Shown here one piece after another: positions 46,898 through 59,608 of a stretch of 64,000 nt of DNA. Source of the stretch: Ulota crispa (taxonomy: Eukaryota; Streptophyta; Bryopsida; Orthotrichales; Orthotrichaceae); NCBI GenBank assembly GCA_963920765.1, contig OY987243.1, positions 26,097,419-26,161,418 on the forward strand, written 5' to 3'. The translations under genes and the position numbers were made by a program. Each line of letters begins with the position of its first letter. Within the stretch, counting starts at the first letter, position 1. The notes under the pieces are model-generated. The model saw nothing but the letters and a program-made list of their open reading frames with translations. It did no database searches and was not told where the DNA came from.

Positions 46898-46967
46898 TAT
46901 CTATAATCTATAAAGAAATTGCAGGGACTACTTGTCCGTTTGGTCTTAGTGACCAACAATATCCGGA

Positions 46968-47505
46968 GGATGGGGGGATGGGGAGATAGGGATGTGATGG
47001 GGGGATAGGGGTGTGATGGGGGCATAGGGGTGTGATGGGGGGATAGGGGTGTGATGGGGGGATAGGGGTGTGATGGGGGGATAGGGGTGTGATGGGGGGA
47101 TAGGGGTGTGATGGGGGCATAGGGGTGTGATGGGGGGATAGGGGTGTGATGGGGGATAGGGGTGTGATGGGGGATAGGGGTGTGATGGGGGATAGGGGTG
47201 TGATGGGGGATAGGGGTGTGATCGGGGATGGGGTGGGATGGGGGTGTGATGGGGGATGGAGGGGGGTTGAGGATGGGATGGGGGAAGTAGGGGATGGGAT
47301 GGGACGTGGGGATGGGACGTGGGGATGGGATGTGGGGATGGGATGTGGGATGTGGGATGTGGGTTTGGGATGGGACGTGGGGATGGGATGTGGGGATGGG
47401 ATGTGGGATGTGGGATGTGGGTTTGGGATGGGACGTGGGGATGGGACGTGGGGATGGGATGGGGATGTGGGATGAGGACGTGGGCTATGGCCTGTGGGGG
47501 AAGAT
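46968..47505. repeat. G-rich minisatellite
   Basis: The first part (to about 47225) is about 12 units of 18-19 bp, TGATGGGGGGATAGGGGTG. The second part is a related GGGATGGGACGTGGGGAT / GGGATGTGGGATGTGGG array with a higher-order repeat of about 75 bp. Almost every unit carries two or more G runs of 3-6, so the plus strand has strong quadruplex-forming potential. Long Pro/Gly-type open frames here are artefacts of the period. Confidence 0.95.
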
Positions 47506-47690
47506 TAAGACACACATAAAAAGTACATATCATTTACTCTACATTTAGAGCTAAATGGGTTTACCAACTCGTTTATACATATAATCTTTCATTATGCTCT
47601 TTTTGCCTAAACATCCCAGTTTCATACAATGTTTTATTGGAGGTGGTAGTAAAATGGTGCCAAAACAATTCTCAGTTTTTGGGCCTCTAA

Positions 47691-48121
47691 TGGCATCTCC
47701 AATCCAACCGCGATATTAACCCCGCAAAGTGTGTCAGACCGAATCTGACTTGGAGTTAGATACAGAGCAGGGCCATTTCCTAGTTTAGCAGCCGCCAATG
47801 CAAGCAAGATATGACACTCACTAACCATAATGTTTTAATAGTTTATATCTTTTTTAAGTGCTTGTGTGTGGCTGATTCATGTTAGAAGTATATGAAATTC
47901 CCTGAAATTATGTCAGAGTTGGAGCTAGAATGGTATGCAATGGTATGCAGGACTCTTCAAATAGTGAAAATATACAGAGGAGGGGCTCTTATGTGGGGAG
48001 CCCTAAAAAATACAGTTGCAATTAACTACTGCATTGGAGCCCATTTTTTTGCTCAAGCCCTCTTGAACACACTCCACAAGCTTTTGTCTGCCTCTGTTGC
48101 GGCTGGATTAAGGATGCCCTA
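47691..48121. mobile_element. MITE with GGCATCTCCAATCC termini
   Basis: GGCATCTCCAATCCAACCGC at the left and GCGGCTGGATTAAGGATGCC at the right. A terminus of this type is common in plant PIF/Harbinger and related MITEs. Target duplication unclear (TAAT/CTAA). Confidence 0.6.
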
Positions 48122-48142
48122 AGTTAATAGCCAGATCCTATA

Positions 48143-48795
48143 TTAACCCTAAATGCACAAGGCCTTTCTGAACTTCTTGGCATTTTCAAGAAAGTGAACA
48201 ATCAACCAATCTTTTCATAAATCTCATCAAATTTTTTTCAAATTGTAACAGTACAAATTTAAACTTGACATGTCGAAGATTACATGGAAAAAGAAAACAC
48301 AACAATATCACTTATAGTTTGAAAGATTATAACATTTGAACATGAGGGTGTTAAAATTATAAAAGTGACTTGAAGTCTTCTAATCCTCATTTCACATGTC
48401 AAATCTAAAATGTTGGTCATCAAAAAAATATGAGGTTTAAGGTCATTACATGTTTAACCTCAACCAATTTATGGCTTTCACAATCTACTCCTCTATTTTT
48501 TTTAAATGGATTTCTAATGCGGATTTTTCTCCAAGCTCTAGTATATTTGAGGCTCTTTTTCAAGATCTTCCAACACCAAAAAACTCAAGATTGTAGTGGA
48601 CACCCTTGTACAAAATCTTGAATAGAAAAATCATGAACATTCATTTTCAAAATCAGATTTTTGATACTGAAAATAGACTCCAAAACAAACCTGTGTTCAA
48701 CAGAAAATACCAAATATACTGATTTGATAAAATTTCATTTGTCTTCAAAGTTTTGCAAACACCCAAATTGGGTGCCTTGGTCATTTAGGGGTTAA
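48143..48795. mobile_element. TTAA-flanked MITE, piggyBac-like family A, copy 3
   Basis: TTAA then CCCTAAATGCACAAGGCC; ends GGTGCCTTGGTCATTTAGGGG then TTAA. Homologous along its 645 bp to the copies at 5425 and 21117. Confidence 0.85.
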
Positions 48796-51300
48796 CTGGT
48801 GCAATCTGGGCCTGCACTGCCAAATAAAAATATAAGATCTGCCCAACTCCAAAGGTAGAAAAGTAAAAAAAGTAAAAAATATAAGTAAAAAGTAAAAAAA
48901 AAGGATTGTCAGAATTAACGACATCTTTTAGAGTTCCAGCAAAGCTACTGCTCACAAAGTTTGACCAAATCTTGAGTACGTGGAAGTAAAGTAAATTGTA
49001 CTTATCTGACCTTGCAATTTATAGTTCCCACATTTCAACACAACTTTAACCCTCTTAAGGTCCCAGAAAAAAGGAGTCCAAGAATAAAAAGTGGTCCAAA
49101 ATTTTAAACATGGTCCTTTTTATTTGGAAACGTAAAGGAGTTTTGTAAAGGGTGAACTTCTATGTTGGCCAAAAACTTCAAAATGGAATTCTAAAATGCC
49201 GAAATGACAAACAAGTTTGCAATGTAAATTTTATTGTTATTGGATTTTTCAAAGTTTTGGGATTCATTGTGGAAGTTAGACCTTAGAAGGAGGCCCGGCT
49301 TACTGCTCATACTTTGAAATGGAGCCAATAAGGAAAAGCTCAATCTCTATTTATAAACAAGGGTAGTAATAATTTGCCCCTTACTTTGTCCTTTGTGGTT
49401 TCTATACTAAAGCAAGGTCTTAGAATCCAAATGTGAATTCAAAATTCCCAAGTTCAATCTCCTAGTGGAAAATGTCTAAACTCTTACATTTTTTGTTTGT
49501 TGAAAAATTAAAGCTTTTCCACCTTGGTCTCACATTGATGCATGTGTAGTAAACTGCGCCTTGGAAGGAAAATTTAGTGTGTAACACTTTAAATGAGAGT
49601 AATAGATCATGATCATCCAAATAGATCTACCATGGAACACTCACTAATCTTTACCAATAAAATTTATAAACCAAAGAAATCAAAAATAAATTTCTAAACC
49701 AATTAAGAAAACAAGCTCTTTTAGAGAACTTTTTCGTTGCAAAAACATTATTTTTTTAGATTTCGAAGTTTAGAATCTTGATTCCTGTTGATTTCAATGG
49801 TTTTGGTATTAGTTTTATACTTTGCGTTCAAATTTTCAGGATTTAAATTTGGGGTTTTGAAAAGTTAAAAGAAACATGCTTGTAATTTGTTTTTAAGTGT
49901 TGATGTTTATAAAGCAAGGTACTTGAGAATTTATAATATGCGATTGTCAGGAAACCAATAGAAAATCTTGAGAACATTTGACAGATGAAAATGGGTTTTT
50001 TATTATATGTATGGGACATGATTGCATTCACTTGCATCAAAGGTTGTATTCTAGGGGTTCAAGAGACTAAAGGACATATCCACCCATGATGTGCTTGTAC
50101 TATAAATAAATAAAAGATATCTGGTGGTTTAAATTGATGGCAAATTAGTTTAAATGTTTTACTCACTTTTTAATAAACTCAAACAAGATTTGGGAAAAAA
50201 ATCGATTCGCAAATAGAAAATCAAAAACAAAAACATTGTATGTTTTGTGTCAAATTTTGAGACCTAATTTCTAGGATATCGTTACAATAATGGTGGCAGT
50301 ATATTATTACATTTTGAGTCAACATATATATGCTATAACTTATTTGAACATATTTCCAATAGATTTCAATTAAAATAATAATAATTTGAGATCAAAACAG
50401 ATATATGATCTTCGTGACAATTACAATTTTTCTTAAACTATGGTTAGTTTTAAATTTTTATTAACTTTTTTGATTCGTGAATACTTTCAAAATTATATAA
50501 AAACCGACATCAATAGAAAATGAATATGATCATTAAAATATCCTTGGCTTGTTGTAAATTGACCAAATCATTCCTAGGTTTTGAGAAATTTTCAAAATGA
50601 TCCTCATTACTATGTGCATACGACTTAAACAAACCTATGACAATTGTGCTTTCAAATTATTTGATGTCAATTCAAAGAACCCGGTTAAAGTTCATGGTAT
50701 TAGTACCTTAGATAAGGCTATTTACATGTCTTTCCTAAAATGGCATAGTTGCAAACATCTCTATTATGATGCATCAAGTGCTGGCCCGTCTTAGGAATTC
50801 ATAATTCTATACCAACATCAAAATTTTAAATTCTCTATTAGATAGGAAATTTAGGGGAGAGAGAAAAAGGGAGGATGAAAAAGGAAGGCACAAAGAGGAA
50901 CAAGTTGTATAAGACAAAACAACAAAAAGAGAGGGAAAAAAGCAGGTGAAATTGTGCAAAGCACAAGCAAGACAAACTTGTCTTTCATAATGCACAACTT
51001 GGTTCTCTGTAACCCAATTCGAATTTTTTTTTGCAAATTTTTTGCATATTTATATAGCTTAGTAGGTTTTTATTATTTTGTCAAAAGAAGAAAACAAAAT
51101 TGTTGATCAAACAAGTGTCAAATGGGAAAGGTAACATTGTTGGATATTTGGGATTGGCAATTTCTTTCTAAATGAACAAACAATTTTGGGATAAATTATA
51201 CACCAACCCCTTTTTCAACAATAAACAAGTAGATTCAAACCTCTTCAACCCACAACCGCATTAAAACCTTTTTAGTATGATTATTCATAGGAGAAGCAAT
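48796..51300. other. Long intergenic stretch, little recognised
   Basis: 49330-49470 is a family F fragment (CTAAAGCAAGGTCTTAGAATCC). A lone TTAACCCTCTTAAGGTCCC near 49053 looks like one end of a TTAA element. The remainder is AT-rich without supported genes; open frames at 49843-50040 and 50597-50794 have no domain. Confidence 0.4.
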
Positions 51301-52237
51301 TTAACCCCTAAAGGACCATTGTCTGTTTGGCAGACAAATGGGATTTCAGGCATGTACCTATGACTAAACTACTTTGCACGATTTTTTGAAACTTTTATTA
51401 AAGATGAGGAATTCAAAGATCTATGTGGTAATGTAATTTTTTCTTCATTCCGACATATGATGAAGAAGTTATCCATGAATTTATGAAAATTTGGGGAGGA
51501 CTGCCCGTCTCGGCAACCCAAAACTTCTTTAAAAATTACATTTTTTTACAATAAAAATTTGAAATTGGTTTTTTAGACTTATATAGACGTGGGGAGCTTT
51601 GAATCATTCAATTTTGATAGATGAGATGAAAGTTATGAGGAGTTTTTGTTTACAGGTAGTTTTAGATTCTCTACTCTAAAATAAACTTTGAAGTCCTTTA
51701 TTTTACTCAATTTTCATTATTTTGGAAAAAAACAAAACGAGAGGATGTAGACTGTTCATCACAACATTAGAACCGTTGGGATTTGCATTTTTCATTTTAA
51801 TAATTAAATTCTTAACAATTTAGTGTTTTGACTCATTCTCTACTTCTTTTTACTTACTATTTTTTCCCATGTTTTGTATAGTTCCAATTGATTTGAAAAT
51901 TCTCCCACACACACCTAATTTGGTCTCCTACATGGGTAAAAATAAACCTCAACTTTGTGTAGAGTAGTTTTTTTGATCTAAGAGTGGTCAAAGCCTTCTA
52001 AAATTTCTAGGCAGCACCAAGAAAAAACATTTTTCCGCAATCCGGATGTAATTATCTCACTCATTTTTGTGTAGATTGAGCTGATTATTTTACCCATGTG
52101 TGCCTCTTGTAGTCTACTATAAGATCTTACGGTTGAATTCTTGTAAAAAAATTTTTTTACCACTATACTTGCTTCCCTAAAAGTGGCAGTTTTCTATGTT
52201 TTTTGCAAAAAAAATGGCTTGGTCCTTTACGGGTTAA
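51301..52237. mobile_element. TTAA-flanked MITE, family P, copy 1
   Basis: TTAA, CCCCTAAAGGACCATTGTC ... TGGTCCTTTACGGG, TTAA. 929 bp. Its first third matches the left arm of the next element (AAATGGGATTTCAGG..., ACTATTTTGTG...). Confidence 0.8.
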
Positions 52238-52954
52238 CCCGTAAAAGACCATTGTCCCTTGGGGGGACAAATGAGATTTTGGACATATACCTATGGCTAA
52301 ACTATTTTGTGTGATTTTTTGAAACTTTTATGGATGATGGGGAATTCAAAGACTTATGTGGGCATCAAATTTTTTCTTCAATTAGGCATTTATTGAAGAA
52401 GTCAAAAAAGAATTTTTTGGAAAACATGCAAGATCAGGCAGCCCAATAACTCCTTTAAAAATTGCATTTAAGAAAAATAAAAGTGTGAAATAGGTTCTTT
52501 AGACTTATATATAGGTGAGGAGCTTTGAATCATTCAATTTTGATTGATGAGATGAAAGTTATGAGAAATTTTTGTTTGCGGGTAGGCATGATTTCTTTCA
52601 AAACTGCACCTACCCGCAAACAAAAATTTCTCATAACTTTCATCTCATCAATCAAAATTGAATGGTTCAAAGCTCCTCACCTATATATAAGTCTAAAGAA
52701 CCTATTTCATACTTTTGTTTTTTTTAATTCAATTTTTAAAGAAGTTCTTGGGCTGCCCAATCTTGCATGTTTTCCAAAATTCTATTTTAACTTCTTCAAT
52801 AAATCTCAAATTGAAGAAAGAATTAGATGCCCACATAATCCTTTAAGTTCCCCATCATCCATAAAAGTTTCAAAAAACCACATAAAGTAGTTTAGCCATA
52901 GGTACATGCCCAAAATCCGATTTGTCCCCCAAAGGGACAATGGTCTTTTAGGGG
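52234..52954. mobile_element. Foldback TTAA-type element with arms of about 350 bp
   Basis: CCCGTAAAAGACCATTGTCC at 52238 and GGGACAATGGTCTTTTAGGGG ending 52954. The two halves are inverse complements over nearly the whole length, meeting at a small loop near 52590 (TGCGGGTAGG / CCTACCCGCA). The left TTAA is shared with the previous element; the right flank is CGTT rather than TTAA. A transcript would form a long double-stranded RNA. Confidence 0.8.
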
Positions 52955-53037
52955 CGTTTTATTTTGTTGTGGCTCGGCCTTTGTAATGCCTTATTTGTTG
53001 AGTGTTAGAGCATTTGCATAGTTATACACCAAAAGTC
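52955..53037. other. Short spacer between TTAA-type elements
   Basis: About 80 bp of unique AT-rich sequence. Confidence 0.4.
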
Positions 53038-53950
53038 TTAATCCTTTAAGGACCACGCAACCATATTTTGGTTGTTGGGGGTGATTTTTGGCCTATAGGT
53101 TGAAATTGCTCAATAATTTGGAATTTGGTTTTGAAGAACGCATGTGATCACAAGAATTTTGCATCCATCTAAAAAAATAACAATGCAATTGGGTATGTGA
53201 GTTGACAAATAATGGTGTTTATACGGCATGGCTTTAAAATACATATCCAATTTTTGTCAAAGATGGATCAAAGCAACAATACAATACATCAAGTATGCAA
53301 GAAGAATGTCAACTTTCAATTGCACAATTCTAAAAAATTTCAAATTGCTTAAGAAATACGCTTGTATTGTTTTCATATACAGTAGTAGTATAATTGTAGT
53401 ATTTGAAGATCTATTGAAATGGTGTTGTCATTTCATCTTTAAAACTTGTCATCCTACATTTAAGGCCAATTCTTGATTGTTTTCACCAATTGGATTTTCC
53501 AGAATAATTATCAAATATCTTGTAGAACCGTTTTAGGGTAGCAAAGAAAGTGGGTTTTTTGACCCTTTTGTCCACTTAGCTACACCTTGTGATTGCTATT
53601 TTGTCAATTTTGTGTGAAACCAATCTTATTGTAAAGGTGGAGAACCTTGCTTTCTAGAAATGTAAGGCTCTTTTCAATCAAAGCTTGCATGAAGCATTAA
53701 CATTCAAAACCAAACAAGCATGAAACACTATAGACTTTTTGCATACGGCTCACTCAATCATTATAATGTTTCACCTCTAATAGTAGATCTAGCTGAAATT
53801 GTGGTGCTTTACAATAAACAAGGTTTACTTCCCATTTGTATGGTTGGATTACTGAAAATGGGTCCATATTTGAGTCAATTGCACATCTAAGTTTACATCC
53901 GATGTTTTTAGTGGATTTTGTGAAAATGGGTGTGCTCCTTAAAGGGTTAA
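53038..53950. mobile_element. TTAA-flanked MITE, 905 bp
   Basis: TTAA, TCCTTTAAGGACCAC ... GTGCTCCTTAAAGGG, TTAA. Termini are inverse with two mismatches. Interior unlike families A and P. The 82-aa open frame at 53228-53476 has no domain and I do not call it. Confidence 0.75.
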
Positions 53951-54174
53951 TCCACACAATGCTTGGATGATAAGTGTTTTGGGCTCCTCAAAATGTTCAC
54001 TTGACACTCAAATTGAGTAAGTTAAGAAATGACCCTTGAAATCACTATTCACCCTAAATTTAGTGAGCTTTATCATATATTCCACTTGATGATTGATTAA
54101 TTGACTATATGGGGGGCACATTTGAAAAGCAAGGGTGGGAGACAATTTTTTTAAGAATTTTTCAAAAATAGATG

Positions 54175-54320
54175 TTAACACTTAGCGAGCAAGGTTTAAA
54201 TTGCTGGTGAATGCATGCTCAGTTGTCCACTTGTTATTGAAGAATATCACAAGGGAAGGGAAAGCAGTGGACAAATTCTGTCAGAATTCGCCAGCATTTT
54301 AAACCCTGATAGCGAGTCAA
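54175..54320. repeat. Imperfect inverted repeat
   Basis: CACTTAGCGAGCAAGGTTTAAA... at 54179 pairs with the inverse of ...TTTTAAACCCTGATAGCGAGTC ending near 54318. Probably an old small MITE. Confidence 0.6.
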
Positions 54321-54524
54321 ATATTGCTTGTAAAGGTATGGATGCTCTTACCCTAAACATGAATTCCAAGTATTTCTCCATGTAGCATATTAGAATGGCT
54401 CTTTTAGATGAGGCCTTCGAGGGATTAAGGGTCAAGAAAGGAGGGGGGACTCATGTGGGGGTGACTTCTCATGGCGTGAGAGGGTAAAACGTGGCAAAAG
54501 TAAAAGGTTGGCCTACTTTTTACT

Positions 54525-54740
54525 AGCTGAGGAGCGCGCGAAGTAAGAGCGGGGGCGCTGGACCACCGTGTGCGATGGACCTCATGGGGACGGACACGTG
54601 GCCCTCTTAGACGCCTCGGTTGTTCCCGCGCGTGGTCCCCCCTGCGCAGCACCGGCTGCCCCCGCTGCCCGAGCCCGGGCAGTGCAGCCACCCGAGCGAG
54701 TGTGACTAGGAGACTCGGTCCTGGATCGGGAGATTTGACT
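54525..54740. other. Isolated GC-rich island
   Basis: About 215 bp that is strikingly GC-rich compared with its AT-rich surroundings. It includes a G-box/ABRE-like GACACGTGGCC at about 54592 and CGCGCG-type strings. No convincing protein or RNA gene fits. It could be a relic of a GC-rich exon or promoter. Confidence 0.5.
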
Positions 54741-54878
54741 AAGGTAGACATATCCATAATGGAGTGTTTAAGAAATCGGACCTTATGTATCCAGAGTGTT
54801 TATTGTAGTTTTGAAATGAACATTTTAGGTACATAGGGTCCAATTTAGAACCCGCTCCAAATTGGGTGTATTTATCTT

Positions 54879-55177
54879 ACATTGAATATTGCATTTCGGT
54901 TGTTTTGATAATTAGGTTGCCTTACCTTGAAAGATTATCTCATGACTCATCACTTGATCACTTGGAGGTGCATGTAACTCTCTAAGAACTTGGATTTCAC
55001 ATGGTTTACTACTTGAAAGCTATTAGTTTGTTATTCCAGAGCTTAGTTGTTGTTGCTAGACTTTTTAAAACTTGTTAATAATTATAAATGAAGATTACTG
55101 TAGCAGCAGTAAATATTTAAATAGTATAAGATGTCAAGAAATTAGTATGGGGCAACCTAAACGCAATATTCAGTGTA
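54879..55177. mobile_element. MITE family E, copy
   Basis: TACATTGAATATTGCATTTCGG ... AACCTAAACGCAATATTCAGTGTA. Confidence 0.75.
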
Positions 55178-55731
55178 GGGAATTGAGGGACTTGGGGGAG
55201 GGGGCTTTCCTCAAGTGTTTAGGGCATGCAGGCCCCTTTTTATTATTACTCTTACTTTTTATCTTTGTGTGATTTTTGTGTGTATTGGGAGTAAACATTG
55301 TGTGTGGGGGTTACATATTGTGTGAGGGGTAAAAAAAAAAAACTCGAAAAAGAAATCCAAGGTAATCAGTTTTTGCTAAACTTAGGGTGAACTTGTATGC
55401 TATCTTGAAAATTTGTAAACAACAAATAAATTTACAATAAGGTAGTCACACCTTTTCCAAGAATGAAACTTTTGTGAAGAATGAGAAGTGGTGGAGTAAA
55501 AGTTGGAGCCAATGGGAGCACTTTTCCATGGAAGAAAGTGTGACACCCCTTTTGTGGGTGATGGAGAATGGAGAATGGAGAATTGTTTAAAATAGGAAAA
55601 GCTAAAGTGAAAGTAAGAGGAGTAACTTCTATAAACAAAGAAGCTATTGCTAAATATGAAAAAGTAATGGTAAACAAAAACTAATTAACTAGAGTGAAAA
55701 CAAGCACAAATGGATAAAGAGTTAGATCATC
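55178..55731. other. Intergenic, nothing recognised
   Basis: Includes a GTGTGTGGGGGTTACATATT-like low-complexity patch; no gene. Confidence 0.4.
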
Positions 55732-55974
55732 ATATTAGGTAAATTGGGCGAAAGAGGTCATTTTGGGACTTTTGAAGGTTTGGGGTGATCACCCCAAACC
55801 GAGCTCCAGATTTTTTTTGTGGTATACGTGCCCTACCTGAGAGGAGGAATTTGTGAGGGAAAAAATCTTAGTGGCTCAAACTGAATCTGATACTTTTGAA
55901 TCTTGTTTGAGATGACTTTTTGAGTTTAAGGTGGAGTACAATTGGTACATTTGTTTTTCCCAATTTACCTAATA
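55732..55974. mobile_element. MITE family J
   Basis: ATATTAGGTAAATTGGGCG ... TTCCCAATTTACCTAATAT, 243 bp. A one-ended relative is at 45338. Confidence 0.65.
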
Positions 55975-56582
55975 TAACAATGTAGTGTGTGAAGATTTCT
56001 CCACCCCATTCTTCACCTACAAAAGAGAAAAACTTCTTAGTCTTCAAAAAATGGAGCCTTAGCAGATCTCGGACAGGTTGCCATGACCCCCATTCTCTAA
56101 AAACTGGGAATAGGGTGGAGAGGGTGTGAAAATTTGTTTGGCGTGTATGGATTTTTAAATTTTGTCTTTACTTAGAGCAAGCACTTAGCTAGCTAGTGTA
56201 AAAAACAATTGAATGAGTGATTTTAGAATAGATGAAAAAGGAACAAGTGCACAATGTATTGGTAGAATCCCCAGCATGTAGAACCTTGTAGCTTTACTCT
56301 CAAAAGAAAGGGGGAGGTGTAAAATGTGGAATAAATCATATTTGTTTTGTGGTTGAGGTTGAAATAATCAAGTATGTAACTTGTTTGACACAACTTTCAC
56401 GGCAAACAAATAATTATTAGGTGAGGAGAAGGCCTAGTTTTCAAATCAAATATGTGCCGTTGGTTTGAGTGAACAAATCTATGAGAATGTGGTTTTTTGT
56501 GGTAGACCCTTGATTTTGAAACCTTTTGATCATGTTTTAGACATAGAAAATAGTTGAACATTTAGATGTATATGTACACACC
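55975..56582. other. Intergenic, nothing recognised
   Basis: AT-rich, no element ends. Confidence 0.4.
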
Positions 56583-56712
56583 CACTACAAGGAAATCATG
56601 GTTGAATGTACAAAAAGTTGACAAAAAATGTGACCTAATTTACAGTATATTGTAGGTTAGGTCACAACTTTTGTCAACTTTTTGTAAATTTGATCATGAT
56701 TTCCTTGTAGTG
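56583..56712. mobile_element. CACTA-type MITE, 130 bp
   Basis: Starts CACTACAAGGAAATCATG and ends CATGATTTCCTTGTAGTG. Perfect 3-bp duplication ACC on both sides. Folds into a near-complete hairpin. Confidence 0.85.
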
Positions 56713-57090
56713 ACCCTAAGCCATTAACATAAGTTGTGTTTAAACATCAATTTTTTTGAGGACATCTAAACATTTTTGGGTGATGTTTCATAGCATTGCA
56801 AGAAATACAAAGACCTTTCAAGTGCATTTGGAGGCACCACTTTATCACTTATTATTGTTATTGTTACTTTAATTAAAATTTTATGTTTAGAAGTCATTGG
56901 AAGAAACGAATAACACTTTTATACCAAAACACAATGTGACTGCATTGCTATAAGTACAATCAGTACTATTCCTAGACTTCAAAATAATTGCAACTGTCGA
57001 TTGTTAGAATTGCATCTAAGCAAACATAGACATGTATGCAATGAGTACTATGTAAAACACAAGATGGATGATTTTTTTAAATGATTTATT

Positions 57091-57266
57091 CACGAGTAGA
57101 AAATTGTGTTAGAACTCTTTTTTTCATATCATGTAGTTTTTGTTGAGTTTCTTATTTCCAACATTGATTCTGCATTGGAAATAAGTAACTTTGCGTTGGA
57201 AGTAAGGAATTTAACAAAAATTACATGATATGAAAACATGAATTCTAATACAGATTACTATTAGTG
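57091..57266. mobile_element. CACTA-type MITE, 176 bp
   Basis: CACGAGTAGAAAATTGTGTTAG ... ACTATTAGTG (left terminus one base off CACTA), with 3-bp duplication ATT. The inner arms (ATCATGTAGTTTTTGTTGA and inverse) pair. Confidence 0.75.
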
Positions 57267-57356
57267 ATTACTTGTTAATTTTCCCAATTTGATATATTAT
57301 TTTGCAATTTTGGAGGTTTTAGGGTCTTGGATAGTATCTAACAAATGTATATATCA

Positions 57357-57493
57357 ATAGTAGAAATTTGTGTTGAAGTCAACATAAACTACATGATATT
57401 TTCATGCTTCTAATGCAAAACGCAAAAATTTGCGTTAGAAGCAGGATAACATCATGTAGTTTATGTTGACTTCAACACAAATTTCTACTAGTG
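57357..57493. mobile_element. CACTA-type MITE, 137 bp
   Basis: CAATAGTAGAAATTTGTGTTG ... CAACACAAATTTCTACTAGTG, with 3-bp duplication TAT. Near-perfect hairpin. Confidence 0.8.
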
Positions 57494-59362
57494 TATATAC
57501 ACACATATATACATATATACATATATGGCAAAGAATGCTTCCATACACCTTCTTTGCAAATTTCAAATCTGTTAGAAGTAGTATGCAAAATTTGTAGCCA
57601 ATAAATCAAATCTCACATAATTGAAGGATAAAAATAATATATAAGAATTTCTTGCAACAACCTTTTAGTACAAAAATATGCTTTAACAAATGATTGTGAG
57701 CATTTTGAAGCTCTTCCTTACTTCATAACATTTTAACACAAAGTTGGAATGATAATAATATCATTATATTCATGCAAAAAATTTAGTTATCCACCGCTAA
57801 AAAGATAATGATTGATAACAAAGACCTTTGTAATTTTCATGAGATTTGCACTATAGTGATTGAACTATGTAATTTTTTTTGAAGAAGAGCATTTTCCCTT
57901 GCTTAAATAAGGTTAAGCTTGCAAGTTTTTCTTGATGTTTTGCTTTCTAAGTTTAAGATCAATGGTTCATAGAGGTCATTATTTGATCACAAGTTGCCAG
58001 CAAAATTAAAATTTATTGGTATCTTAAATCTCAACACCGTATTTTTGGAAATGCGTGTGTTTATGTTTATGGGTATAGTTTCAATATAAACATGTTTTCA
58101 TAAATCGTAGTCACAACTTATCATTTGTCACAAATTGTATAAAAATTACACAGTTTCTTGTGATCATTTAGGTTCTACGCTTTAAAAACTAATCCCTAAT
58201 TGCCCTAACTCTCCAAAGCCTATGTTCTACACAAGGAATGGAGCCCTTAAAGTAGTGTTTTGTCCCAAAAATAATTTGCTCACTCAAAGTAATGTTTGAT
58301 TATTTAAGCTTGACATTGTGTTTATGACCACTTTGATGAAATTGAAATCAACAATGCGTTTAGGCAAAGATATATGCAAAAACACTAAAAAACCCTAAGG
58401 AAATTGGGCTTTGAAGGGTCAATAAACAACATGCATCAGTTTTGTATGGCTATTCATGCTATGAAACAATGTTGTATGCTCTTATGTGTAAGTTTGGATA
58501 TTGTAAAGCACAAAAATGTCCTAAGGTAGTAAAAGAAGGTTTTCTTGTTTAGTATGTCAAGGAAAGATCTTTGACCTCAATTTTGCAAGACTTATCAGCT
58601 CTTATATATTCTCTTAATTATTTTCAACACTATTGGCTAATGAAGCACCTTTGCACCAAATCATGTATCTTAGAATCAATTTAATATGAAGATACAACGT
58701 CTTAACTTACATTATTGAGCTTCTATGATTTAGCTCCTTATGTAACTTTTGTTCAAAGAATAATCAATTCATGAAACATGCCCAAACCACAAGTATTATG
58801 AAACTCCATGCAAGCATAAGAAAACAAGTCTAAATTATACATGCAAAAAAATTATCACTTAATTATATCAAACACTACTCATGCTGAAAAGTTGAATATA
58901 ACTCTCAAGTTTGAGAAGTGAAGAAATGGTACTAGAAGTGCTTCACACTACAACACTGTGTCCTACATCCCACTTTTCATTTGTGAAAGTTCACTTTAAT
59001 GCAAATTCTCAAATTTGTTGGATTATCAAAGGCAAAAAGAGGTTCTAAAGAAAGTCTTAGATATTCTATGCAAGATATTAGTGGGACTTGGGTTAAAGGT
59101 TGGATTTTGCAAAGTGTTTGACTCAAACCTTAAGTAAAGTTTCACCTTCCTTGACCTCAAAACTTCCAAAAAGTGATGTCATGTAAGCAAAACGCATTCA
59201 ATTGAGACGTGGAACTCAACATGGAACATTGTGCTAAACGCCCCTTATTAAAACCTTTTCTTCTTGACTAGTGCCATCCAAAATTTCCTTTTCATGCATT
59301 GATATTAAGTTTATTATTACACACCTCACTTCCAACAATCATATATATTTTAGGTACGTAAA
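57494..59362. other. Long intergenic stretch, nothing recognised
   Basis: AT-rich, no gene, no transposon ends detected. Confidence 0.4.
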
Positions 59363-59608
59363 GGGCGGCTCACACTATGTCTCATGTCCCACTAAAATCT
59401 CAAAATCCAATTGGTTGAGAGCCAAAAGTTAGGACTTGGCAATCCACGTTGTGTTCCAAGCCTCACGTCTTGGTTTGCAATACATTTTGCCTATATGGTA
59501 ATACTTTTAGAAAGTTTTTGGTGCCAATCTTTGGGCCAACCAATTTGCTAAACCCAATTGTTTGCTCAAGTTCCACCAACCTGTTTGCATAAAATATTCA
59601 TAATTTTC

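Noticed and set aside
46908-47548. Proline-rich and glycine-rich open frames
   Set aside because: Artefact of the G-rich 18-bp minisatellite.
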